DNA of 64,000 nt. It comes from Flavobacterium sp. HTF. GTDB taxonomy: Bacteria; Bacteroidota; Bacteroidia; Flavobacteriales; Flavobacteriaceae. The stretch covers positions 30,396-94,395 of the forward strand of contig NZ_QETH01000012.1 in assembly GCF_003105115.1 (NCBI RefSeq). The letters run 5' to 3'. Position numbers and translations under genes: made by a program. Position 1 is the first letter of the stretch; every line of letters begins with the position of its first letter. Shown in pieces: positions 27,071 through 35,881 of the stretch. The notes below the pieces were generated by a model, which saw nothing but the letters and a program-made list of their open reading frames with translations, made no database searches and was not told where the DNA came from.

Positions 27071-28315
27071 TTATTCGTCTCTAAGTGCTACAATAGGTCT
27101 AATTTTAGCTGCTCTGTAAGCTGGAAAAAATCCTGCCATTGCACCAGCAAAAACAAGCAGAACCAGTGTGGTAAGAGCCACAGTAAAATCAACCTCAGGG
27201 TTTCTAAAATATTCACTTTGCACCATTGGCCCAACAAATTCCAATAATAACAAACTTGCCAGTAAGCCGACAAATCCTGCTATTGTGGTTATAAAAATAG
27301 ATTCGTGGAGTATCATAGTAATAATAGATATGGGCGATGCTCCCAATGCTTTTCTTATACCAATTTCTTTTGTTCTTTCTTTTACAACAATCAGCATAAT
27401 ATTACTAACACCCACAACTCCTGCCACGATGGTACAAATACCTACCCACCAGAAAAACAATCTGATATATAGATTTAAGTCATAGAATTGTTTGGCATCC
27501 TTAACAGAATTATAAACACCTACTCCTCCGTCATCTTCTGGAGCTACTACGTTTTTGCTTTTTAGCAAGTCCTTTAAATCCTGTGTGAATTTTTCAGATT
27601 GTGCCAAGGCTTCATCATAATTGTCTGTCTTTTTTAAAGTGAAAAACAAATTGCTGATTTTATCACCTCCTCCAAAAGTTTTCTGTACAGTGGTTTTTGG
27701 CAGGTAAGCTCTGGCTTCTTCTCGTTCTCCTCCCGGATCTGTAAAAACACCAATTACCTTAAAACTAATATTATTGATTAAAATTTCTTCTCCAAGTGCC
27801 TCTTTGTCTTTAAACAAATCGGTTTTTATTTTCATTCCGATAGTAGCCACTTTTTCATTATTGGCCAGATCCTTACTATTTACATATCGTCCCTGAACAA
27901 TGGTTAGATTTTCTATCCCGCCATAATCAGGATCAACTCCTCTGTATTGATAACTTCCGGATTCTTTTCCGTAGGCAAACGGAGCTCCCCAGAAATTAAA
28001 TGTTGAAGCTCTTAAATCTAATTTATCTTCAAATTTCTGAACAGATTGTGTGTAATCACTATTTCTAAACTGAATTGGTCTTCCCGGATTTAGACCTTTG
28101 TATTGTTTTGTAGTAGTTCCGGACCAAACTTCAATAATTCCCGCAGCATCTCGCTCAAACTGTTTTTCAATTCCGTTTTGCAGTCCCTTGCCCGCACCCA
28201 GCAAAATCACTAAAATAAAAATTCCCGAAGCCACGGAAATCCCTGTCAGAAATGTTCTTAATCTGTTTTTAGAGATTGCTTCAAATATTTCCTGCCATCG
28301 CTCTATATTAAACAT
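27071..28315 (-). CDS. MacB-type ABC transporter permease, first copy
   Basis: A 414-residue permease of the same plan as its neighbour: N-terminal segment with TFLTGISVASGIFILVILLGAG, periplasmic domain, three C-terminal segments and the coupling motif ERTKEIGIRKALGASPISI. The two differ throughout the periplasmic domain. Its ATG overlaps the ATPase gene end by 8 bp, so translation is coupled. Confidence 0.94.
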   Translation of the reverse strand: MFNIERWQEIFEAISKNRLRTFLTGISVASGIFILVILLGAGKGLQNGIEKQFERDAAGIIEVWSGTTTKQYKGLNPGRPIQFRNSDYTQSVQKFEDKLDLRASTFNFWGAPFAYGKESGSYQYRGVDPDYGGIENLTIVQGRYVNSKDLANNEKVATIGMKIKTDLFKDKEALGEEILINNISFKVIGVFTDPGGEREEARAYLPKTTVQKTFGGGDKISNLFFTLKKTDNYDEALAQSEKFTQDLKDLLKSKNVVAPEDDGGVGVYNSVKDAKQFYDLNLYIRLFFWWVGICTIVAGVVGVSNIMLIVVKERTKEIGIRKALGASPISIITMILHESIFITTIAGFVGLLASLLLLEFVGPMVQSEYFRNPEVDFTVALTTLVLLVFAGAMAGFFPAYRAAKIRPIVALRDE

Positions 28316-29009
28316 AAGATGTAGCTCTAACTTGTTCTACCATTTTATCATCGATAATCAATCCGTCTTTCAGGACAACATTCCTTTTGCACATTGCGGC
28401 AATATCCGGCTCGTGGGTAACGATTAAAATGGTTTTACCTTCATCGTTAATTCCCTGGATAAGTTCCATAACTTCATAAGATGTTTTGGTATCCAAAGCT
28501 CCTGTAGGTTCATCGGCCAACAAAACTTTTGGGTTCGAAGCCAATGCACGGGCAATAGCTACACGTTGTTTCTGACCTCCGGAAAGTTCATTAGGTAAGT
28601 GATGAGAATGCGATCCAAGACCTACTTTCTCCAAGTATTTCATCGCAATTTCATAACGTTCCTTTCTTTTTACACCCTGATAATACAAAGGCATGGCAAC
28701 ATTATCCAACGCAGATTTATAATTAATTAAATTAAAAGACTGAAAAACAAATCCCAAAAACTTATTTCGGTATTTTGAGGCTAAGGTTTCATTCAGTTTT
28801 TTTATTGGAGTTTTATCCAAAATATAACTACCCGAGTCTGCCTCATCAAGAATTCCTAATATATTAAGCAGTGTAGATTTTCCAGATCCGGATGATCCCA
28901 TGATCGCAACCAATTCTCCTTCTGCAATATTAAAATTAATCCCTTTTAACACATGCAACTGTGAACTTCCCATTTTATAGGACTTGTGTAAATCTTTGAT
29001 TTCGATCAT
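28308..29009 (-). CDS. MacB/LolD-type ABC transporter ATP-binding protein
   Basis: A 233-residue ATPase that powers the exporter. Walker A GSSGSGKS at residues 38-45, Q-loop in VFQSFNLI, signature LSGGQKQRVAIARAL, Walker B VLLADEPTGALD and switch His in VTHEPDIA. It heads a leftward operon (ATPase, two permeases, adaptor, TolC, adaptor, then tsaB). No C39 peptidase domain is fused, so it is not a bacteriocin-processing exporter. Confidence 0.96.
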   Translation of the reverse strand: MIEIKDLHKSYKMGSSQLHVLKGINFNIAEGELVAIMGSSGSGKSTLLNILGILDEADSGSYILDKTPIKKLNETLASKYRNKFLGFVFQSFNLINYKSALDNVAMPLYYQGVKRKERYEIAMKYLEKVGLGSHSHHLPNELSGGQKQRVAIARALASNPKVLLADEPTGALDTKTSYEVMELIQGINDEGKTILIVTHEPDIAAMCKRNVVLKDGLIIDDKMVEQVRATSYV

Positions 29010-29154
29010 GGTATTGTTAATTTTTAAGACAATAATAACATTTTTATTAAGTCAATTATGGTAACAAAAAGTTAATAATTTCACTTTACTATTTCAATAA
29101 GACTCATTTTCTTATCTATTGTTACACTTTTTTAAGATAATATAATTGTTTTCT

Positions 29155-29162
29155 TAATTTTG
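29155..29162 (+). promoter_or_regulatory. -7 promoter box of the DUF4403 gene
   Basis: TAATTTTG matches TAnnTTTG and lies 23 bp before the ATG at 29186. Confidence 0.45.
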
Positions 29163-29185
29163 CATCATTCAAAAAATTATTGCTA

Positions 29186-30592
29186 ATGAAGTTTTTTTCA
29201 GCACTTTCTTTGTTCACTGTACTTAATGTACTTGTAAGTTGTTCTACAACTCAAAAATTAGAAACTTTAAAACCCGAACCAGACGATGCAAGCCCTTTGG
29301 TTTACGAAAGCAACCCGTCTTTTATCAATTTACCCATTTCGGTCAAACTTCATGATATCGAAAACCAGACAAATTCTATCCTGAATGGTTTAATCTACGA
29401 AGACAATGACATAGAAGATGATGATATCGAAATGAAAATCTGGAAACAGGCTCCAGTTAAAATTCAAAATGACCCTGCCAATCCTGATAAAAAAATAAAA
29501 ACAGTTTTACCACTGAGAGCTACTGTTAAATACAGAATAGACACAAAAAAACTTGGAGTAGAACTGTATGACGTACGCGAATTCAATCTTAATGGCGTAA
29601 TTACTTTGTCAAGCGAAGCGGCCCTGACCAACTGGAAATTAAATACGAAAACAGAATTTAAATCCCTTGACTGGAAAGAAAGTCCAACAATGATGGTTTT
29701 TGGAAAAAATATGCCAATAACTTATCTGGTAAATCCCGCAATATCAATTTTTAAATCCAAAATTGAAAAAAGCATAGATGAAGCTATAGAAAAATCGATG
29801 GATTTTAAACCAAACGTTTTATCTGCTTTAGAAAAAATCTGTACTCCTTTTCAAATGAGCGATACTTATGAAAGCTGGTTGCGAATTGTTCCGGTTGAAG
29901 TTTATTCTACAACTGCAAAACTGAAAAATGATCAGTTTTTATTAGAAATGGGAATGAAATGCAATATGGAAACCATTGTAGGCAAACAACCTGAATCTAA
30001 GTTTAATGCCAATAAAATTGTATTGAAACCGGTAACCAAAATCCCAAATCAGATTGCCGCCAATATTGCTGCTATTTCAACTTACGCTGATGCCTCTAAA
30101 ATCATGACGCAAAATTTTGCCAATCAGGAATTCGGAACCGGCAGTAAAAAAGTCACCGTAAAAAATGTAGCTATTTGGCATAAAAATGACAAAATGGTAA
30201 TTGCCCTTGACGTATTGGGATCTGTAAACGGAACTATTTACCTGACAGGCTTTCCCCAGTATAATCCTCAGACCAAAGAAATATATTTCGATAAATTAGA
30301 TTATGTCCTGGATACCAAAAGCAAATTAATGCGTACCGCAAGCTGGCTGGCGCAAGGGTTTATTTTAAGAAAAATGGAAGAAAGCTGCCGTTATTCTATT
30401 CAGCCCAATTTAGAAGAAGGTAAAAAGAGCATGGCAACGTATTTAAAAAATTATTCCCCAATGCCCGGTGTTTTTGTAAATGGCAAAATGGAAGATATTC
30501 AGTTTGATAAAATTCAGCTTACCAATCAAGCAATTATTGCTTTTATCAAAATAAACGGCACCGTAAACGTCTCTGTCGACGGCTTAAAATAA
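29186..30592 (+). CDS. DUF4403 lipoprotein
   Basis: A 468-residue lipoprotein (signal MKFFSALSLFTVLNVLVSCS). The family pattern is seen in SFINLPISVKLHDIENQTNSILNGLIYED and later VKNVAIWHKNDKMVIALDVLGSVNGTIYLTG, where two similar halves suggest tandem lipid-binding-like (TULIP-type) folds. The ATG at 29186 is preferred over TTG at 29180. Function unknown; a role in lipid handling at the envelope would be a guess from fold. A single-gene unit ending in a strong terminator. Confidence 0.85.
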   Translation: MKFFSALSLFTVLNVLVSCSTTQKLETLKPEPDDASPLVYESNPSFINLPISVKLHDIENQTNSILNGLIYEDNDIEDDDIEMKIWKQAPVKIQNDPANPDKKIKTVLPLRATVKYRIDTKKLGVELYDVREFNLNGVITLSSEAALTNWKLNTKTEFKSLDWKESPTMMVFGKNMPITYLVNPAISIFKSKIEKSIDEAIEKSMDFKPNVLSALEKICTPFQMSDTYESWLRIVPVEVYSTTAKLKNDQFLLEMGMKCNMETIVGKQPESKFNANKIVLKPVTKIPNQIAANIAAISTYADASKIMTQNFANQEFGTGSKKVTVKNVAIWHKNDKMVIALDVLGSVNGTIYLTGFPQYNPQTKEIYFDKLDYVLDTKSKLMRTASWLAQGFILRKMEESCRYSIQPNLEEGKKSMATYLKNYSPMPGVFVNGKMEDIQFDKIQLTNQAIIAFIKINGTVNVSVDGLK

Positions 30593-30624
30593 AAAAAAGC
30601 AGAATATAATTATTCTGCTTTTTT
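30593..30624. terminator. Bidirectional terminator between convergent genes
   Basis: Arms 30593-30606 and 30611-30624 are perfectly complementary (core GCAGAATA/TATTCTGC) with A and T runs on the flanks; the right arm includes the stop codon of the leftward small membrane protein gene. Confidence 0.88.
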
Positions 30625-30873
30625 CTTTTTAGACTGATACATTCTGTAAATCAGATAACCAATTATCCCTACAAGTAAATACGGGATCACCATTAGATAA
30701 ACGATTCCGTCATTTACTGCTTCTGCCTTTTTAACGTTAGAATCACCTGCCAAAGCCGCACGACACATGGCACATTGGGCATTAGAGGAAATCACGAAAA
30801 GAAAAAGACAAATTCCAAAAAATGTTTTCTGAAACCCTGACTCTGAGATATGTATTATATTTTTAATTTGCAT
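30610..30873 (-). CDS. Small membrane protein with CAMC motif
   Basis: An 87-residue protein. A signal-like segment (FGICLFLFVISSNAQ) is followed by CAMCRAALAGDSN, then one transmembrane segment (VYLMVIPYLLVGIIGYLIY) and a basic tail. The Cys-x-x-Cys just after the probable cleavage site would face the periplasm and could bind a metal or redox partner. It overlaps the DUF420 gene by 11 bp and ends the oxidase-assembly cluster, so a role in copper or heme handling for the oxidase is possible but unproven. Confidence 0.75.
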   Translation of the reverse strand: MQIKNIIHISESGFQKTFFGICLFLFVISSNAQCAMCRAALAGDSNVKKAEAVNDGIVYLMVIPYLLVGIIGYLIYRMYQSKKKKAE

Positions 30874-31405
30874 AATAAGGAGATATCATTAAGTAAACAA
30901 CCACACCTGTCACCGCAACATAAAGCCACAGCGGAAAAGTTATTCTGGCTATTTTTCTGTGTCTGTCAAAACGCTTTGCCAAAGCTCTCACATAAGTAAT
31001 TAATACTAATGGAATAATGGCAATTGACAATAAAATATGTGTTATTAAGATAAAGAAGTACACATAACGAATTACGCCTTCTCCACCGAATTTGGTAGAA
31101 TCAGAAGTCATGTGATAGGCTACGTACATCACTAAAAATGCAACAGATAACGCTATAGCAAAAGTCATTAATCGTTCGTGAAGCTTTTGTTTTCCGTTTT
31201 TAATAGCAAATACAGCTAAAACTAAAACAATAGCTGTAATTCCATTTGTTGTGGCGTAAATTGGAGGCAAAAATGAAAGAGGCTCTACATTGATTCCGAA
31301 ATCCTTTAATTTTATTCCGAACAGAATACCAACGACTACCGGAATTATAATTGAAACTGCAATAATAAATTTACTGAATTTTTTTTCTAATGAATGATCT
31401 TCCAT
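30863..31405 (-). CDS. DUF420 membrane protein
   Basis: A 180-residue membrane protein with five hydrophobic segments and conserved His residues at their ends (KLHERLM, AYHMTSD, THILLSI, FDRHRKIAR), the pattern of DUF420/YozB proteins found beside cytochrome oxidase genes. It lies one base from the SCO gene. Probably acts in oxidase assembly; the exact role is not known. Confidence 0.88.
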   Translation of the reverse strand: MEDHSLEKKFSKFIIAVSIIIPVVVGILFGIKLKDFGINVEPLSFLPPIYATTNGITAIVLVLAVFAIKNGKQKLHERLMTFAIALSVAFLVMYVAYHMTSDSTKFGGEGVIRYVYFFILITHILLSIAIIPLVLITYVRALAKRFDRHRKIARITFPLWLYVAVTGVVVYLMISPYYAN

Positions 31406-31406
31406 T

Positions 31407-32096
31407 TTATTCTTCTAATAGTATTTTAATATCTTCCTGAATATCTCTAACTCCTTTTTTATCTAATCCGTCATAATATAAAATCGGATTTCCAAAATCG
31501 TCCTTACGGCATCGTATATCTCCATTTTTATCAATCAATGCAAATAAGCCTGAGTGTTCAAAACCACCATTTACTTTTGCATTTTCACCCGCATACAGAT
31601 TGAAACCTTTATTTGATAAATTCATAATCGTAGCTTTATCACCAGTAAGGAAATTCCAGTTTGATGATTTTACTCCTAATAATTTCGCATGATCTTTTAA
31701 AATCTGGGGTGTATCATGTGCCGGGTCAATTGTGATGGAAACAATTCCAAAATTAGGGTTACCAAAAAATGTTTTCTCAATTTCAAGCATGCTTAAATTC
31801 ATCTTTGGACAAATAGAAGGACAAGTAGTAAAGAAAAATTCCAAAACATATACTTTTCCTTTATAAGTCTCATTCGAGATTTTTACATTGTCCTGATTGG
31901 TCAATTCAAATTTTGGTGCAGGTCCTATTGTTAGCAATTTAGCATCTGATTTTGAATTTTTCAGACCAACATTATCCAGACGATTTCCTTTAACAACATC
32001 TCCGTTTTTTATTCTGTCAACAATTTTCGGGACAGCATAAATACCAAAGATTAAAATGATAAACGAAATTCCGATATATGATTTATTTTTAAACAT
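31407..32096 (-). CDS. SCO1/SenC-family copper chaperone
   Basis: A 229-residue thioredoxin-fold protein tethered by an N-terminal segment (SYIGISFIILIFGIYAV). Copper ligands are complete: Cys92 and Cys96 in TTCPSICPKMN and His181 in GFEHSGLFALID. SCO proteins deliver copper to the CuA site of cytochrome c oxidase, whose subunit genes lie upstream in the same direction. Length and motifs are typical. Confidence 0.95.
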   Translation of the reverse strand: MFKNKSYIGISFIILIFGIYAVPKIVDRIKNGDVVKGNRLDNVGLKNSKSDAKLLTIGPAPKFELTNQDNVKISNETYKGKVYVLEFFFTTCPSICPKMNLSMLEIEKTFFGNPNFGIVSITIDPAHDTPQILKDHAKLLGVKSSNWNFLTGDKATIMNLSNKGFNLYAGENAKVNGGFEHSGLFALIDKNGDIRCRKDDFGNPILYYDGLDKKGVRDIQEDIKILLEE

Positions 32097-32108
32097 TATG
32101 ATTGAAAT

Positions 32109-32750
32109 TTAAAGTTGTTTAGTGGCATTATGATTCTTTTTAAGAGCAGCACGATATTCATACAAAATAATTTTAAAATCATCCAGCATTTCATTACTCA
32201 GTTCAGACGGATGGAAAGTGTTGTAGCCTTCCTTATATTCCTCTTTATCTTTTCTGCCTCTTAAATTTCTTTCTTTATCAACTATATAAACATTTGAAGT
32301 CCCTAAATTTTCATCCAGGTTTCCTTTTAAGTTCAGCGTGCTGTAAAAAGCTTTAATTTCCTCAGGTGAGGCAAAAACAAAATTCCAGCCTTTAACATCC
32401 GTAAAAGGCTTCAGCGCATCTAAAACTTTTTGAGCTTCATTTTCTGTTCCTATTGGACAAACAACTACAAACTGAAGATCTTCAAAGCCATTATAACGCT
32501 TATAAATCTTTTCATTTAAATTGAAATAATTTCCACGGTTATTTAAAATATGGGAACCGGAAAAACCTAAAACTGTTATTTTTTTATCGAGAGAAACTTT
32601 TTTTCCGTCCAGGGATTTCCAATTACCAAAATCAGCAATTTTTGGAGTTATAACGGGAAGTTTTGTGAAACTGTTTACGCCTGAAGCAAAAAACAAATAG
32701 GCTACAATTGGCAAAATAAAAAGTACAAAGAGAACTATATTTTTTTTCAT
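32109..32750 (-). CDS. SCO-like thioredoxin-fold membrane protein lacking the copper motif
   Basis: A 213-residue protein with an N-terminal segment (NIVLFVLFILPIVAYLFFASG) and a thioredoxin-like body: ITVLGFSGSHILNNRGNYFNLNEKIY occupies the place where SCO proteins carry Cys-x3-Cys, but here it is Ser-Gly-Ser-His with no Cys. The end GTSNVYIVDKERNLRGRKD resembles the SCO strand before its His. It is 12 bp upstream of the true SCO gene. It may be a non-copper partner in oxidase assembly; not assigned to a named family. Confidence 0.7.
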   Translation of the reverse strand: MKKNIVLFVLFILPIVAYLFFASGVNSFTKLPVITPKIADFGNWKSLDGKKVSLDKKITVLGFSGSHILNNRGNYFNLNEKIYKRYNGFEDLQFVVVCPIGTENEAQKVLDALKPFTDVKGWNFVFASPEEIKAFYSTLNLKGNLDENLGTSNVYIVDKERNLRGRKDKEEYKEGYNTFHPSELSNEMLDDFKIILYEYRAALKKNHNATKQL

Positions 32751-32775
32751 TTTATTACCTGAAGTTATTGAGGTA

Positions 32776-32783
32776 CAAAAATA
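32776..32783 (-). promoter_or_regulatory. -7 promoter box of the SCO-like/SCO/DUF420 genes
   Basis: The reverse strand reads TATTTTTG directly after the terminator stem and 25 bp before the ATG at 32750, so the assembly genes probably have their own transcript. Confidence 0.5.
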
Positions 32784-32812
32784 AAAAAATCCCGATGTTA
32801 TCGGGACTCTTT
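32784..32812 (-). terminator. Terminator after cytochrome oxidase subunit IV gene
   Basis: On the reverse strand TCCCGAT, loop AAC, ATCGGGA (plus positions 32790-32806) is followed by seven T. Confidence 0.85.
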
Positions 32813-32828
32813 TCGAATTAATATCATG

Positions 32829-33179
32829 TTAAAAATTCCATTTAATAGTAGAATCTTTAAAAACCCCATAAATATAATGTCCTTCTGTCAAAAGAATAAA
32901 CAATAAATATAATACCAGGAAAATAACTGGTGATACAACAGACCATCTAAGGCTGCTTTTTTCACCTTCCATGTGCATGAATGCCCATACAATATAATAT
33001 GCTTTGAATATTGTTAAGATATAAAATATCCAGTTCAATAAATTCAAACCTACAAAATGATTAAATTCTAAAAATCCAGGCTTAATAATACCTAAGATAA
33101 CTTCTACTGTAGTTACTAATGAAAGTAATCCAAAAACAAACCAGATTCTTTTTGTATTTGATACGTGTTCGTGTGACAT
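32829..33179 (-). CDS. Cytochrome c oxidase subunit IV (bacterial type)
   Basis: A 116-residue protein with three transmembrane segments (residues ~12-31, 45-65, 82-102). Features such as FYILTIFKAYYIVWAFMHMEGEKSSLRW match the prokaryotic subunit IV family. It would stabilise the aa3-type oxidase in the inner membrane. It follows subunit III by 18 bp and ends the structural part of the cluster at a terminator. Confidence 0.9.
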   Translation of the reverse strand: MSHEHVSNTKRIWFVFGLLSLVTTVEVILGIIKPGFLEFNHFVGLNLLNWIFYILTIFKAYYIVWAFMHMEGEKSSLRWSVVSPVIFLVLYLLFILLTEGHYIYGVFKDSTIKWNF

Positions 33180-33197
33180 AATAATTAAAATCTAAAA

Positions 33198-34184
33198 TTA
33201 AACTAAGTAGAAAACTGTAAATACAAATACCCAAACTAAGTCGACAAAGTGCCAGTATAAACCAACTTTCTCCACCATTTCGTAACTTCTTCTTTTTTCG
33301 TAAGTACCTAATAATACATTAAAGAAAATAATGATATTAATGATTACTCCTGAAAATACGTGGAATCCGTGGAATCCTGTAATGAAGAAAAAGAAATCTG
33401 CAAATAATTTACTACCGTATTCGTTTCTGGTTAAGTTTGCTCCTTCTACAACATATTTAGCTTCTGCTAAATGAGTTTCAGATTCTGCTCTTGACAAAAC
33501 TGTTTTCTTTTTTTCAGCTGTAAGTTTTTCTGTTCTGATCAATAAATCCGGATGTGCTTTAAATCCAGCCTGAACTTCAGCAACTGAATAAGTTGGTAAA
33601 CTTTCAGCATCTTCCATAAACCAGGATGTTTTGCTTCTTGTCAAAGCTGCTCTTTGTTCCGGTAGTTTTACAGCAAACTCTTCAAGAGCTACTCTTTTAC
33701 CATCTTTATCAACAAACTGCAATAAACTTCCTCCTTTAGTTTCAACTGCTCCATATTCACCTTTAATGAAGTTTTTCCATTCCCATGCCTGAGAACCAAC
33801 GAAAATAAAACCTCCAATAATAGTTAAGAACATATAGATTGCAACTTTAGTCTTTTTCAATTGATGTCCTGCATCAACTGCCAAAACCATAGTTACAGAT
33901 GAGAAAATCAAAATAAAAGTCATTAAGGCTACGTAATACATTGGAGCCGAAACACCATGCATAAAAGGAAAGTGAGTAAACACTTCATCAGCCAATGGCC
34001 AGGTTTCAATAAATTTAAATCTTGAAAAACCATAAGCCCCAAGAAATCCTGAGAATGTTAAGGCATCCGATACGATAAAAAACCACATCATCATTTTACC
34101 ATAACTTGCTCCTAATGGCTGGATTTCATGACCGCCTCCCCAAGTTTTTTCGTCGTTGTTTGCAGTAGTAACTGTCGCTCCCAT
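33198..34184 (-). CDS. Cytochrome c oxidase subunit III with a large loop insertion
   Basis: A 328-residue subunit III. Helical parts include YGKMMMWFFIVSDALTFSGFL, then FIFVGSQAWEWKNFI with the conserved Trp-Glu-Trp, and FFFFITGFHGFHVFSGVI with the family His-Gly-Phe-His. Between about residues 143 and 256 lies a soluble charged insertion of ~110 residues, which makes it longer than the usual ~200-260. It is encoded with a second, shorter subunit III-like gene 42 bp upstream. Confidence 0.93.
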   Translation of the reverse strand: MGATVTTANNDEKTWGGGHEIQPLGASYGKMMMWFFIVSDALTFSGFLGAYGFSRFKFIETWPLADEVFTHFPFMHGVSAPMYYVALMTFILIFSSVTMVLAVDAGHQLKKTKVAIYMFLTIIGGFIFVGSQAWEWKNFIKGEYGAVETKGGSLLQFVDKDGKRVALEEFAVKLPEQRAALTRSKTSWFMEDAESLPTYSVAEVQAGFKAHPDLLIRTEKLTAEKKKTVLSRAESETHLAEAKYVVEGANLTRNEYGSKLFADFFFFITGFHGFHVFSGVIINIIIFFNVLLGTYEKRRSYEMVEKVGLYWHFVDLVWVFVFTVFYLV

Positions 34185-34226
34185 AAAAGTTATTCGTTAA
34201 AAAGTTCCCAAATTTACGTTTTTTTC

Positions 34227-34814
34227 TTATTTAAAGAAATATAAAAATAAAAATAAATATACCCATAATAAATCCAAAAAGTGCCAATACATCGCACCTA
34301 GTTCTATACCAAGAGTTTGGGTCGAGTTGTATTTTTGTTTAAAATGATTATAAATTATAATTAAAAGTGAAATTAATCCTCCCGCAAGGTGTAATAAGTG
34401 CGTAACCGTTACTACATACAGAAAAGTTGTAGTAATTGAGCTACCTGCTCCTGTAAAATAATAGCCGCTTTGAACTATTTGCCCAAAACCCTGAAATTGC
34501 AAAACCACAAACAAAATCCCTAAAGCCAATGTTCCCAAAAGCAATCCGGTTGTAGCAGTTCTGTTATCTTTCTGAATTGCTTTTTTTGCCAGATAAAAAG
34601 TGACACTACAAGCAATAATCACTGCTGTACTATAATAGAATGCTGATGGCAATTCAAAATTCTTCAACCAGTCTGCTCTTGATTTACTTACTACAAATGC
34701 ACTTGTAAGTCCGGCAAACATCATTGTCATACTTACCATTGCAAATAACAAAATCAACTTAGCCGATTTTGATTTCCTTACTTGTTCTTCACTTATTTTC
34801 ATTGTCATTTCCAT
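34227..34814 (-). CDS. Heme-copper oxidase subunit III-like protein
   Basis: A 195-residue protein with five transmembrane segments; motifs AFVVSKSRADW, FLYVVTVTHLLHLAGGLISLL and GAMYWHFLDLLWVYLFLFLYF are typical of subunit III. Many Bacteroidota encode two such proteins in tandem. It lies between cyoE (6 bp away) and the longer subunit III, so both probably belong to one oxidase complex. Confidence 0.92.
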   Translation of the reverse strand: MEMTMKISEEQVRKSKSAKLILLFAMVSMTMMFAGLTSAFVVSKSRADWLKNFELPSAFYYSTAVIIACSVTFYLAKKAIQKDNRTATTGLLLGTLALGILFVVLQFQGFGQIVQSGYYFTGAGSSITTTFLYVVTVTHLLHLAGGLISLLIIIYNHFKQKYNSTQTLGIELGAMYWHFLDLLWVYLFLFLYFFK

Positions 34815-34820
34815 AAATAA

Positions 34821-35723
34821 CTATCTTAAAAATTTATCTACTATATATACAATCTGCAATAATGATATATACGAAACACTAACCAACATTAACGTTCTCG
34901 CCGCTTTTGCAGTTCGTAACTGATACAATCGCACAGCATAAAACAACATCCATAATCCTAATAAAAATACCAGAACTGCGGCAATTGGCGTAATAAATAA
35001 TTGCCCTGTATAACCTAAAACAGGCAATAAAGAAGCTATTATCAGCCAAATTGTATATAACATAATTTGCAAAGCTGTTCCTTTATCCTTTTTTCCGGTA
35101 GGAAGCATAAAGATACCTGCTTTTTCATAATCTTCATATAAAAACCATCCAATTGCCCAAAAATGAGGGAATTGCCAAAAAAACTGAATCAAAAACAATG
35201 TTCCTGCTTCTATACCAAAATCGCCTGTTGCTGCAACCCACCCTAACATAAAAGGGATTGCACCCGGGAAAGCGCCAACAAAAACCGATAACGAAGTCAC
35301 TGTTTTTAATGGTGTATAGATGCTTGTATAAAGAAAAATAGATATTGCTGCAAACATTGCAGACTTCGCATTGATCGTATACAACAAAGCTATACCAACA
35401 ATAGTAAGCAGACTTGCTACCAGCAATGCCAGTTTTGGAGACATACGACCTGATGGAACCGGACGGTTTTTGGTTCGGTCCATTAAAGAATCTATATCTT
35501 TCTCAATTACCTGATTAAAGGCATTTGACGCTCCAACCATACAATAACCTCCAATGGATAAAACCAACAAAACACTCCATTTAAAAGGATGTTCGTCGTT
35601 TACACCAAGCAAATATCCCGCAATAGAAGAAAACAAAACACTAATTGCCAAACCGGCTTTAGTGATTTCTTTGAAATCCAGGAATATTGATTTTAATGAA
35701 ATTGTATTTTTAGTAGTGCTCAA
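34821..35723 (-). CDS. cyoE: Protoheme IX farnesyltransferase (heme O synthase)
   Basis: UbiA-family enzyme that adds farnesyl diphosphate to heme b to give heme O, the precursor of heme A for the oxidase encoded downstream. The 300-residue chain has eight to nine transmembrane segments, the first Asp motif NAFNQVIEKDIDSLMDRTKNRP, and the second near EDYEKAGIFMLP. It heads the leftward oxidase operon and has its own -7 box. Confidence 0.96.
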   Translation of the reverse strand: MSTTKNTISLKSIFLDFKEITKAGLAISVLFSSIAGYLLGVNDEHPFKWSVLLVLSIGGYCMVGASNAFNQVIEKDIDSLMDRTKNRPVPSGRMSPKLALLVASLLTIVGIALLYTINAKSAMFAAISIFLYTSIYTPLKTVTSLSVFVGAFPGAIPFMLGWVAATGDFGIEAGTLFLIQFFWQFPHFWAIGWFLYEDYEKAGIFMLPTGKKDKGTALQIMLYTIWLIIASLLPVLGYTGQLFITPIAAVLVFLLGLWMLFYAVRLYQLRTAKAARTLMLVSVSYISLLQIVYIVDKFLR

Positions 35724-35758
35724 TTCTGTAATTGTTTGAATATTTTTTTTGAGTGGTG

Positions 35759-35766
35759 CAAATGTA
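35759..35766 (-). promoter_or_regulatory. -7 promoter box of the cyoE operon
   Basis: The reverse strand reads TACATTTG, an exact TAnnTTTG match, 35 bp before the cyoE ATG. Confidence 0.5.
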
Positions 35767-35881
35767 CAAATTGATTATAGAATCCAGACCGATAAAATTA
35801 TATTTTTTTCAATAAAGCCTTTACAAAATAAGGACTTGCAGATTTTTAACACAATTATTTTGAAAAATCTTATTAAATATC

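Noticed and set aside
21820..29009. MacB-like exporter as the dedicated exporter of the GG-leader peptide
   Set aside because: The ATPase and permeases lack a C39 peptidase domain and the genes are more than 12 kb away, so nothing ties them together.
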